Part shown: in pieces, positions 20,519 to 28,011 of the stretch | Position numbering within the stretch: position 1 is the stretch's first letter | Layout of the letters: the number at the start of each line of letters is the position of its first letter | Source: RYN-230 sp963768945 | GTDB lineage: Bacteria > Actinomycetota > Actinomycetes > Streptosporangiales > Streptosporangiaceae | Assembly: GCA_963768945.1 (NCBI GenBank) | Contig: CAVYJW010000008.1 | Span: 682,001-746,000, forward strand | Reading direction: 5' to 3' | Length of the DNA: 64,000 bases | Program-made: the position numbers and the translations under genes | The notes under the pieces: generated by a model | Told to the model about the DNA's origin: nothing | What the model saw: the letters and a program-made list of their open reading frames with translations, nothing else | The model's database searches: none

Positions 20519-21337
20519 TCAACGATAGGCCAATTCTCCGCCGAGCAATTCTCCGGACCTCATCTGGCCCTCGGCCACCTGAGCGTCAGCCACCGGGCCG
20601 GCCTCCACCTGGGTCACCGCCTGGCCCGCCTCCAGCGGGCCAGCCACCTCGTCCTCACCGACTTCCTCGTCCATCACCGGCAGGTCCCGGACCAGTCCAT
20701 TGACGTTAGCGAACGACGCCCGGTGCTCCGGGCATGGCCCGTGCCGGGCCAGCGCCCGCATGTGGCTCCGGGTGGAGTACCCCTTGTGCCGGGCGAACCC
20801 GTACGCCGGGTACTCCTCGGCGAGCCCGGTCATCATGCGGTCCCTGGTGACCTTGGCCACGATCGAGGCGGCCGCGACGCAGGCCGCCACCTCGTCGCCC
20901 TTCCACATGGCGAGCGCGGGGACGCCCAGGCCCCGGACCGCGAACCCGTCGGTGAGCACGTACCCGGCCTGGCAGGACAGCCCGGCCAGCGCCCGGCGCA
21001 TCCCGGCGATGTTGCAGACATGCAGCCCGCACGCGTCGATCTCGGCGGCCGGGATGATGACCCGGTGCCAGCTGAGCGCGGTCCGCATCACCTCGGCGTA
21101 GGCGTCCTCACGGGCCGCGGCCGTCAGCGTCTTGGAGTCGGCGATGCCGCTGAGCCCGGAGAGCTTGCGGGGATCCAGGATCACCGCGGCGACCACCAGC
21201 GGGCCGGCGCAGGCCCCCCGGCCCGCCTCGTCGATCCCGGCTACCGGGGACAGGCCGGCCCGGGCGAGGACACGCTCGTATCCCGTCAGTCCTGCCGCAC
21301 GCCGGGGGGTATAGCCGGGATGCCGCCACCAAGGCAT
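20519..21337 (-). CDS. rnhB: ribonuclease HII
   Basis: Removes misincorporated ribonucleotides and RNA-DNA hybrids. 272 residues from ATG 21337, which has GAGG upstream. GTG 21343 is also possible. The active-site acidic residues are in VAGIDEAGRGACAGPLVVAA (D, E), then D in ISD-type GIADSKTLT and D in YVLTDGFAV. KGDEVAACVAAASIVAKVTRD is the family signature. The C-terminal 45 residues (DEEVGEDEVAGPLEAGQAV) are an acidic tail beyond the catalytic core. Confidence 0.94.
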   Translation of the reverse strand: MPWWRHPGYTPRRAAGLTGYERVLARAGLSPVAGIDEAGRGACAGPLVVAAVILDPRKLSGLSGIADSKTLTAAAREDAYAEVMRTALSWHRVIIPAAEIDACGLHVCNIAGMRRALAGLSCQAGYVLTDGFAVRGLGVPALAMWKGDEVAACVAAASIVAKVTRDRMMTGLAEEYPAYGFARHKGYSTRSHMRALARHGPCPEHRASFANVNGLVRDLPVMDEEVGEDEVAGPLEAGQAVTQVEAGPVADAQVAEGQMRSGELLGGELAYR

Positions 21338-21347
21338 CGCCACCTCG

Positions 21348-22457
21348 TTACCGGCGCTTCACCCGGCGGCCGGGCCACCGCCCGCCTGCCGCACGCGCGG
21401 TCGGCCGCGAGTCTGGACGGCGGCGCCGCAGCCGCCGGTCCAGCCAGGTCAGGGGCATGGCCACCGAGCCGGCCAGCAGGAGCGGCGCGGCCGGCGTGGC
21501 GAGATCATTGAGGGCCCGCGCCCCGAGGGCCTGGCTGGTGTTCAGCTTGGTGAACGTGGCCGGGATGGGCAGCACCCGGAACCGGCTGGGCGGCCACAGG
21601 ATCAGGAACGCCCGGCCGACCACCTGGCTTTCCGGGATCGTGCCGCCGCCCGGGTCGCCGATGTGGCCGCGGGAGTCGTAGGAGACGTTGCGGTGATCGC
21701 CCATCACCCACAGGCGGCCCGGTGGCACGGTGATGCTGAACTTGGTCATGGACGGCGGGTTGTCCGGGTACAGGTAGGACTTCTCGTTGAGTGGGACGCC
21801 GTTCACCGTGACCCGGCCCTGCGCGTCGCAGCAGGCGACGTGATCACCGGGCAGCCCGATGACTCGCTTGATGTAGTCGTGCACGCCCGGGGAGATGCCG
21901 AACAGCCCGGTGACCGCATGCCCGAACTCGCTGGCCAGCCGGACGATCGGGTCGCTGGACTGCGGCGGGCTCGGTGGATCCCACGAGCCCTCGCCGTTGA
22001 ACACGATCACGTCCCCGCGATCGATCGAGCGGAAGTGATAGATGAGCTTGTTGACCAGGACCTTGTCGCCGATGTCGAGCGTGTTCTCCATCGAGGAGGA
22101 CGGGATGAAGAACGCCTGCACCACGTAGGTCTTGATCACCAGCATGATCGACAGCGCGAGCGCGAACAGGACGAGGAGCTCCGACCACCAGGAGAGACGG
22201 CGCCTCTTCCGGGACCGGGGCGCGGTCGCCGTGGCCGGACCAGCCTGGGCGCCGCCGGGGCCGCCCGGGCCGCTGGCCTGAGCGCCGGTGTCGCCGGACT
22301 GAGCCGTGGCGTCACGGCGCGGCGGAGGAGTCATCGTCCCGGTGCCCCCTGGCATCTCCGGCTCTGCGCTCGCTGCCCTGTCGCCGTCGTGGCCAGGCAG
22401 TTCAACGCCTGGGGAGCCCGTCATCGCAGGCTCGCCCGTACCCCGGTCGTCGTTCAT
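21348..22457 (-). CDS. lepB: signal peptidase I
   Basis: Cleaves Sec and Tat signal peptides at the outer face of the membrane. From ATG 22457 the protein has 369 residues. The frame is open to 22601. A Gly/Pro/Ala-rich cytosolic N-terminus of about 95 residues precedes one membrane segment (LLVLFALALSIMLVIKTYVV). The catalytic Ser is in IPSSSMENTL, the Lys-containing region is DRGDVIVF with K in HDYIKRVIGLPGD, and the box VMGDHRNVSYDSRG follows. A second hydrophobic segment near the C-terminus and a basic tail finish the protein. Confidence 0.93.
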   Translation of the reverse strand: MNDDRGTGEPAMTGSPGVELPGHDGDRAASAEPEMPGGTGTMTPPPRRDATAQSGDTGAQASGPGGPGGAQAGPATATAPRSRKRRRLSWWSELLVLFALALSIMLVIKTYVVQAFFIPSSSMENTLDIGDKVLVNKLIYHFRSIDRGDVIVFNGEGSWDPPSPPQSSDPIVRLASEFGHAVTGLFGISPGVHDYIKRVIGLPGDHVACCDAQGRVTVNGVPLNEKSYLYPDNPPSMTKFSITVPPGRLWVMGDHRNVSYDSRGHIGDPGGGTIPESQVVGRAFLILWPPSRFRVLPIPATFTKLNTSQALGARALNDLATPAAPLLLAGSVAMPLTWLDRRLRRRRPDSRPTARAAGGRWPGRRVKRR

Positions 22458-22647
22458 TGTGTCCGAGCCTAACGCCGGTCCGCCGCAACATGTGCGCTCT
22501 GCCATCGGCACGTCCGCAGGACCAGGAACGCTCATTCCTGCCGGAGCGGCGTCCAGCGTGGGCAACAGGCGGGCCGACGGACCCAGCCGTGCCCGCGTCA
22601 CTGAGATTCCGCGCGGCCACCGGAGAAGAGCGGTGAGCGCGCGCCGG

Positions 22648-22992
22648 CTACCGCCGCTCCCGGATGCGGGCGGCCTTGCCGCGCAGCTCGCGGAGGTAGT
22701 AGAGCTTCGCCCGGCGCACTCGGCCCCGGGTCACGAGCTCGATCTTCTCCAGCGTGGGGCTGTGGACCGGGAACGTCCGCTCCACCCCGACACCGTAACT
22801 GATCTTGCGGACGGTGAACGTCTCCCGCGCCCCGCCACCCTGGCGGCGGATCACCACACCCTGGAAAATCTGGATCCGGGACCGGGTGCCTTCCGTGACC
22901 CGCACATGGACTTTCAACGTGTCCCCGGGCCGGAATTCGGGGATGTCAGAGCGGATCTGGGCCTGCTCCAGTTCGGCGATCGCGGTGTGCAT
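22648..22992 (-). CDS. rplS: 50S ribosomal protein L19
   Basis: 114 residues, family length. Contains FRPGDTLKVHVRVTEG, RIQIFQGVVIRRQGGG, ETFTVRKISYGVGVERTFP and HSPTLEKIELVTRGRVRRAK. L19 sits at the 30S-50S interface. It lies downstream of trmD with about a 140-base spacer that includes a short TCCTGG/CCAGGA hairpin near 23073-23098, perhaps a leader structure or weak terminator. Confidence 0.97.
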   Translation of the reverse strand: MHTAIAELEQAQIRSDIPEFRPGDTLKVHVRVTEGTRSRIQIFQGVVIRRQGGGARETFTVRKISYGVGVERTFPVHSPTLEKIELVTRGRVRRAKLYYLRELRGKAARIRERR

Positions 22993-23135
22993 GGCTGCGG
23001 TTCCTCAAGTTGTCCTCACGCGCGCACAGGCCAGCGAACGCGTGGCATCGTCTCGTCGGTGTCAGTCATTCGTCCTGGGCGCCGAGGGCACCAGGACGCG
23101 CACCCGCAAGGTCGGCCTGGTGTGGGTGGCAGACT

Positions 23136-23948
23136 TCAGTGTGCCATATCTTCAGCACTGATCGGAAAGCCGGCGTCAGTGAGCACCTGCCGGTCCCTCC
23201 TGTCGAGCCGTGCGCCGGACGGGTCGGCGGCCAGCCGGGCGGCCAGATCCGGGCGCAGCGCGGCGGTCCGGCGCAGCGCCTGATCACGCCGCCAGCGGGC
23301 GATCGCCGCGTGATCCCCGGAGAGCAGGACCGGCGGGACCTCGCGGCCGCGCCAGACCCGGGGCCGGGTGTACGCGGGCCCTTCGAGCAGCCCGGCCATG
23401 GGGCCCTGACCCGCCCCGAATGAATCGTCGGGCGCGGAATCCGCGTTGCCGAGGACGCCGGGCAGCAGGCGGCCGACCGCGTCCACCATGACCAGTACCG
23501 CGGGCTCGCCCCCGGAAAGCACGTAGTCCCCGATGGAAACCTCATCGACCGGCATCCGCTCCCGCGCCTCGTTGACCACGCGCGCGTCGATCCCCTCGTA
23601 CCGGCCACAAGCAAAAACCAATCTTCCGCAACGGCTCCATTCCGCGGCCATCTCTTGCGTGAATGGGACCCCCGCGGGTGTAGGGACCACGAGCCGGGCC
23701 GGTGCCGGGCCGGGACGGGTCACCGCGTCCAGCGCCTCACCCCACGGCTCCGGCGACATCACCATCCCCGGGCCGCCGCCGAACGGGGCGTCGTCCACGG
23801 CGCGGTGCACCCCGTGTGCCCAGTCCCGCAGGTCGTGCACCTGGAGGTCGAGGTCTCCGCGCGAGGCCGCCTTGCCGAGCAGCGAGACGCTGAGCGGGGT
23901 GAAGTAGTCCGGGAAGATCGTGATGATGTCGATACGCACCCGGCTCAC
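23136..23948 (-). CDS. trmD: tRNA (guanine-N1)-methyltransferase
   Basis: Makes m1G37 in tRNA, preventing frameshifts. 270 residues in the SPOUT fold with the trefoil knot: RIDIITIFPDYF, DDAPFGGGPGMVM, FACGRYEGIDARV, SIGDYVLSGGEPA. The ending after LLSGDHAAIARWRRDQALRRT is normal. The start is GTG 23948 or GTG 23939. The latter has AGGTGA at a better distance. It follows rimM with no gap. Confidence 0.96.
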   Translation of the reverse strand: MSRVRIDIITIFPDYFTPLSVSLLGKAASRGDLDLQVHDLRDWAHGVHRAVDDAPFGGGPGMVMSPEPWGEALDAVTRPGPAPARLVVPTPAGVPFTQEMAAEWSRCGRLVFACGRYEGIDARVVNEARERMPVDEVSIGDYVLSGGEPAVLVMVDAVGRLLPGVLGNADSAPDDSFGAGQGPMAGLLEGPAYTRPRVWRGREVPPVLLSGDHAAIARWRRDQALRRTAALRPDLAARLAADPSGARLDRRDRQVLTDAGFPISAEDMAH

Positions 23949-23949
23949 C

Positions 23950-24639
23950 TCAGCTTCCCGCTGCAGGGCCCTGACCGGGTTCCCCGGCGGCCAGCTCGAG
24001 CAGCCCGGGCGGAGGGTCGATGACGAGCCGGCCCGCGGCGACGTTAACTTCGGGCACGATCGCGGCCACGAACGGGATCAGCAGCTCACCGTCAGGCGCG
24101 CCACGCGCCCGCCCTCTGGCCGCCAGCGCGGGACCACCCGGGCCGCGTCCGGGCTGCGCGGGCCCGGCCTGGCCTGGGCCGGCCTGATCTGGGCCGGCCT
24201 GGCCTGGGCCGGCCGGGGGCTCCGCGGACGACCCAGCCGGCCCGGGCTCGATGACGAGCAGGTCCTGACCGAAGTGGCGGACGTCCGTGACCCGGCCCAC
24301 GGGCTCGCCCGAGGTCGTGACCACAGCCAGCCCGATGAGTTCCGCGTCGTGGAACTCGTCCGGGTCGCCAGACGGCCCGGCCTCGGCCGAGTCCAGGGTG
24401 AGCCAGATCCCGCGCAGGTCGTCAGCCCCGTTCCGGTCGGTGACTCCCGCGAACTGGATCAGGAGCCGGCCCGAGTGCCAGCGCGCCGATTCGACCGTGA
24501 GCGGGCCGGCCGCCACCGGGTCGGTGGCCAGCACGCGGCCCACGGCGAACCGGCGGTCTGGCTCGTCGGTGCGTACTTCCACCGACACCTCGCCGCGGAC
24601 CCCGTGCGGCCGCGTGATCCGGCCGACGACCAGTTGCAT
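23950..24639 (-). CDS. rimM: 16S rRNA processing protein RimM
   Basis: 30S assembly factor that binds S19. 229 residues, longer than the common 170. The N-terminal RimM domain is MQLVVGRITRPHGVRGEVSV and the C-terminal PRC-barrel contains ELIGLAVVTTSGEPVGRVTDV. A Gly/Pro/Ala-rich insert (about 140-180, GPGQAGPDQAG type) interrupts the PRC domain before ELLIPFVAAIVPEVNVAAGR. It lies between khpA and trmD in the standard order. Confidence 0.94.
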   Translation of the reverse strand: MQLVVGRITRPHGVRGEVSVEVRTDEPDRRFAVGRVLATDPVAAGPLTVESARWHSGRLLIQFAGVTDRNGADDLRGIWLTLDSAEAGPSGDPDEFHDAELIGLAVVTTSGEPVGRVTDVRHFGQDLLVIEPGPAGSSAEPPAGPGQAGPDQAGPGQAGPAQPGRGPGGPALAARGRARGAPDGELLIPFVAAIVPEVNVAAGRLVIDPPPGLLELAAGEPGQGPAAGS

Positions 24640-24645
24640 GACGGG

Positions 24646-24888
24646 CTAGCGGACCTCGTCCACGTCGAGCAGGTTGACCCGGACGTACTTGCCGCCGGCC
24701 AGCGACCCGATCACGGTCCGCAGCGCCTTGGCGGTCCGGCCGCCCCGGCCGATGACTTTGCCGAGGTCCTCGGGGTGGACCCGCACCTCGAGGACCCGGC
24801 CCCGGCGCAGCCCGTGGCTGTCCACCCGGACGTCATCCGGGTATTCCACGATGCCCTTCACCAGATGCTCGAGGGCCTCTTCCAGCAT
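24646..24888 (-). CDS. khpA: KH-domain RNA-binding protein KhpA
   Basis: 80 residues from ATG 24888, the family length. A single KH domain with the GXXG loop in GKVIGRGGRTAKALRTVI and an N-terminal MLEEALEHLVKGIVEYPDDV. KhpA proteins bind RNA and in other bacteria affect cell division and translation. The rpsP-khpA-rimM-trmD order is widespread. The frame stays open upstream through the repeats, but ATG 24888 matches homologues. Confidence 0.95.
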   Translation of the reverse strand: MLEEALEHLVKGIVEYPDDVRVDSHGLRRGRVLEVRVHPEDLGKVIGRGGRTAKALRTVIGSLAGGKYVRVNLLDVDEVR

Positions 24889-24944
24889 GTCAGGCTCCGT
24901 CGCCCTGCTCCGCGGCCACCGGCTCGGCCTCAGCGGGCTCTGCC

Positions 24945-25400
24945 GCCTGCTCGGTGCTGGCCTGCTCGGTGCTGGCCTGCTCCGCCACAGCCGTGTCAGT
25001 GCTGGCCTGCTCAGTGCTGGCCTGCTCGTGCTGGCCTGCTCGGTGCTGGCCTGCTCCGCCACAGCCGTGTCAGTGCTGGCCTGCTCAGTGCTGGCCTGCT
25101 CGGTGCTGGCCTGCTCGGTGCTGGCCTGCTCGGTGCTGGCCGTATCCGTGCTGGCCGTGGCCGGCTTCGTCCCCGGCCGCGTCCGCCTCGGGAAGCATCA
25201 GCCTTGACGGCATCAGCCTTAGGGACATCAGCCTCCGGGGCACCAGCCTTGACGGCATCAGCCTCGGGGACATCAGCCTTGACGGCATCAGCCTTGGGGA
25301 CATCAGCCTTACGGCATCAGCCTCGGGGACATCAGCCTTGACGGCATCCGCCTTAGGGGCATCAGCCTTCGGGGCATCAGCCTTCGGGGCATCAGCCTTC
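24945..25400. repeat. two tandem repeat classes within the rpsP 3' extension
   Basis: Right part (about 25195-25400): 15- and 30-base units around CATCAGCCTTGACGG and CATCAGCCTTGGGGA, encoding ADA/VKADVP repeats on the minus strand. Left part (about 24945-25155): 15-base units CTGCTCGGTGCTGGC, encoding ASTEQ repeats, with a larger internal duplication marked by two CTCCGCCACAGCCGTGTCAG copies about 70-75 bases apart. Frame changes occur around 25310, 25190, 25165 and 25028, where single bases are gained or lost relative to neighbouring units. Confidence 0.8.
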
Positions 25401-25909
25401 GGAGCGTCGGGCTTGGCGCCCTTCCCCGCCGTGACCTGCTTGCCGCCAGCCCGCGCCGACGACCGGCCCGAGCCGGCCTTCGCGCCGCTCGCGTCCGCGT
25501 CTGCCTGGTCGCCCTCGGCCTTGGCGCCGGGCTTGCGGCCCTTGCCCTTGCCGGCGTCACCGACACCGACGGCCTCGGCCACCGCCGCCGCGTAGGCGTC
25601 CTTCTTGTCCGCCTTCGGCGCCGCGGTCTTCAGCGTCCCCTCGGCGCCCGGCAGGCCCTTGAACTTCTGCCAGTCCCCGGTGATCTCCAGGATCTTGCGG
25701 ACCGGGTCGGTGGGCTGGGCGCCGACCGACAGCCAGTGCTGGGCCCGCTCCGAGTTGACCTCGATGAACGAGGGCTCGCTCTTCGGGTGGTACTTGCCGA
25801 TCTCCTCGATGGCGCGGCCGTCCCGCTTGGTGCGGGCGTCGGCCACGATGATCCGGTAAAACGGCGCATGGATCTTGCCCATGCGCTTCAGCTTGATCTT
25901 GACAGCCAC
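25085..25909 (-). CDS. rpsP: 30S ribosomal protein S16 with a very long repetitive C-terminal extension
   Basis: GTG 25909 starts VAVKIKLKRMGKIHAPFYRI. The S16 core (RDGRAIEEIGKYHPKSEPS, ERAQHWLSVGAQPTDPV) covers about 80 residues. It is followed by an Ala/Lys/Asp/Glu-rich tail that becomes a regular PKADA/VKADV repeat. Near 25310 one base appears to be missing, after which this frame reads RLMSPRLMPSR and ends at 25085. In the other frames the acidic repeat continues as KADAVKADVPEADAV, then as ASTEQ units. The last stretch, ending AAEQGDGA, stops two bases before the khpA ATG. The intended protein probably extended to about 24890. Confidence 0.85.
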   Translation of the reverse strand: MAVKIKLKRMGKIHAPFYRIIVADARTKRDGRAIEEIGKYHPKSEPSFIEVNSERAQHWLSVGAQPTDPVRKILEITGDWQKFKGLPGAEGTLKTAAPKADKKDAYAAAVAEAVGVGDAGKGKGRKPGAKAEGDQADADASGAKAGSGRSSARAGGKQVTAGKGAKPDAPKADAPKADAPKADAPKADAVKADVPEADAVRLMSPRLMPSRLMSPRLMPSRLVPRRLMSLRLMPSRLMLPEADAAGDEAGHGQHGYGQHRAGQHRAGQHRAGQH

Positions 25910-26166
25910 GGGTGTGGTCTCTCCCAGTAAAGCTCGGATTGCAGGCAACGCTCGCGGGGGGTGAGGACCACCGCGTCGGCCTGCTCGGTCCCGGGGCCGG
26001 CGAGCGTGAGAGGGCGTCGCTGGATCCCGGGGTGACCGTCACATTGTGCCAGACCCACGGGGTCAGGGCGTAATCGCGGCGCAATCCCCGTCCCAGCCAG
26101 CCGTGATCACGACGTGAAGACCGTTAGGGCGAGGCAAGCGCCAGGGTCACGAAAGAGAGCCCGGGG

Positions 26167-27903
26167 TTACTTCCCGTCGTCTTTCTTGTTCTGGCGGTTG
26201 CGCCGGAGCAAGCCGAATCCGGCCTGGAGGCTGGACGGCCCGGAGGTGGCGGGCGCGCCGCCGGTCAGCGAATCCGGCGGGGGTATCTTGCTGGCCACCT
26301 TGCCTGCCGCCCGGAGCGCGGCCGGGTTAGAGGTCAGTGCCTCCAGGCTCGCCGCGAGCTCCTCCTGCGACCCGGGTATCCCGCCCAGGGCGCCGTCCCC
26401 GCCCAGGCCGGGCGGGAGGGCCGGGCCCGCGCCGTTGCCGGCCTTCGGGACACTGGCCGCCTTGGCGGCCTTCCCCGCCGCCGCCGGGTTGCCGCCGGGA
26501 CGGCCCCCCTTGGGCTTCTTCTTGTTGTTCTTCTTGCCCCTGGCGCTCTTCGTCGCGGGCCGCCGCATGCCGGGGATGGCAGGCATGCCGGGTATCCCGC
26601 CGCCGCCCATCATCTGCCGCATCATCTTCTGGCCCTCGATGAACCGGACGACGAGGTTGTTCACCTCACCGACGGTGACCCCGGAGCCGTTGGCGATCCG
26701 GGACCGGCGGCTTCCGTTGAGGATCTTCGGGTTGCGCCGCTCCGCGGGAGTCATCGAGTTGACGATGGCCGCCGCACGGTCCAGGTCCTTGTCGCTGATC
26801 TGGCTGAGCATCTCGCGGTTCTGCGCCGCGCCCGGCAGCATGCCGAGGAGGTTCCCGATGGGGCCGAGCTTGCGCACCATGGCCAGCTGCTCGACGAAGT
26901 CCTCGAGGGTGAAGCCCTCGCCGGAGGCGAGCTTGCCGGCCATGGAGGCGGCCTGATCCTCGTCGAAGGCCCGTTCCGCCTGCTCGATCAGGGTGAGCAT
27001 GTCGCCCATGTCGAGGATCCGCGAAGCCATCCGGTCGGGATGGAAGACGTCGAAGTCCTCGAGCTTCTCCCCGGACGACGCGAACATCACCGGGCGGCCG
27101 GTGAGCTCCGCGATGGACAGCGCCGCACCACCGCGGGCGTCGCCGTCGAGCTTGGTGAGCACGACGCCGTCGTAGCCGACGCCGTCCAGGAACGCCTGGG
27201 CGGTGGCCACGGCGTCCTGGCCGATCATCGCGTCCACCACGAACAGGATCTCGTCGGGGTCGGTGGCGTCCCTGATCCCCACCGCCTGGCGCATCATCTC
27301 CTCGTCGATGCCCAGCCGGCCCGCTGTGTCGATCACGACCACGTTGTGCTGGCGGCGTCGCGCCTCCTCGATCGAGTCGCGGGCCACCGCGACCGGGTCG
27401 CCCACCCCGCTGCCCGGCTGGGGCGCGTAGACCGGCACCCCGGCCCGCTCACCCAGCACCTGCAGCTGCTGGACCGCGTTGGGGCGCTGCAGGTCCGCGG
27501 CGACCAGCATCGGGGTGTTGCCCTGGCGCTCCAGCCAGAGGGCGAGCTTGCCCGCCAGCGTGGTCTTACCGGAGCCCTGCAGGCCCGCCAGCATGATCAC
27601 GGTCGGCGGGACCTTGGCGAACCGCAGCCTGCGAGCCTCGCCACCGAGGATGGCGATCAGTTCGTCATGGACGATCTTGATGACCTGCTGGGCCGGGTTG
27701 AGCGCACCGGAGACCTCTTCGGACGACGCGCGCTCCTTGACGCGGGCGATGAACTCCCGCACCACGGGGAGGGCCACGTCCGCCTCGAGCAGGGCGATGC
27801 GGATCTCGCGGGCCGTCGCGTCAATGTCGGCAGCGGACAGCCGCCCACGCCCGCGCAGGGTGGAGAAGACCTGGGTCAGCCGGTCGGAGAGAGTCTCGAA
27901 CAC
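26167..27903 (-). CDS. ffh: signal recognition particle protein Ffh (SRP54)
   Basis: GTPase that binds signal peptides and 4.5S RNA. GTG 27903 gives VFETLSDRLTQVFSTLRG and 578 residues. NG domain: Walker A GLQGSGKTTLAGKLA, DTAGRL, TKLDGDARGG. The M domain is Met-rich (MVRKLGPIGNLLGMLPG; SRRSRIANGSGVTVGEVNNLV; KMMRQMMGGGG). Unusually, about 110 further residues follow: a Lys-rich linker then a Gly/Pro/Ala tail ending RRNRQNKKDDGK. The frame is open to 27951 upstream, but homologues start at the GTG. Confidence 0.96.
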   Translation of the reverse strand: MFETLSDRLTQVFSTLRGRGRLSAADIDATAREIRIALLEADVALPVVREFIARVKERASSEEVSGALNPAQQVIKIVHDELIAILGGEARRLRFAKVPPTVIMLAGLQGSGKTTLAGKLALWLERQGNTPMLVAADLQRPNAVQQLQVLGERAGVPVYAPQPGSGVGDPVAVARDSIEEARRRQHNVVVIDTAGRLGIDEEMMRQAVGIRDATDPDEILFVVDAMIGQDAVATAQAFLDGVGYDGVVLTKLDGDARGGAALSIAELTGRPVMFASSGEKLEDFDVFHPDRMASRILDMGDMLTLIEQAERAFDEDQAASMAGKLASGEGFTLEDFVEQLAMVRKLGPIGNLLGMLPGAAQNREMLSQISDKDLDRAAAIVNSMTPAERRNPKILNGSRRSRIANGSGVTVGEVNNLVVRFIEGQKMMRQMMGGGGIPGMPAIPGMRRPATKSARGKKNNKKKPKGGRPGGNPAAAGKAAKAASVPKAGNGAGPALPPGLGGDGALGGIPGSQEELAASLEALTSNPAALRAAGKVASKIPPPDSLTGGAPATSGPSSLQAGFGLLRRNRQNKKDDGK

Positions 27904-28011
27904 GCATCCCAGGCTATCCGGTCGCGGCCACCGGGTCAGTGCCCCTGGCACGCCCGCGCCGGCGATCCTGGCCGCGCCGGTCCGGTCAGCCGGTCCGGTC
28001 AGCCGGTCCGG

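Noticed and set aside
23000..23135. L19 leader riboregulator
   Set aside because: Only a short 6-bp hairpin is visible, and I cannot match the known L19 leader consensus by eye.
24945..25400. Possible CRISPR or surface-protein repeat gene on the + strand
   Set aside because: The units have no spacers. Reading on the minus strand continues the S16 tail in frame-consistent amino-acid repeats, which explains it better.
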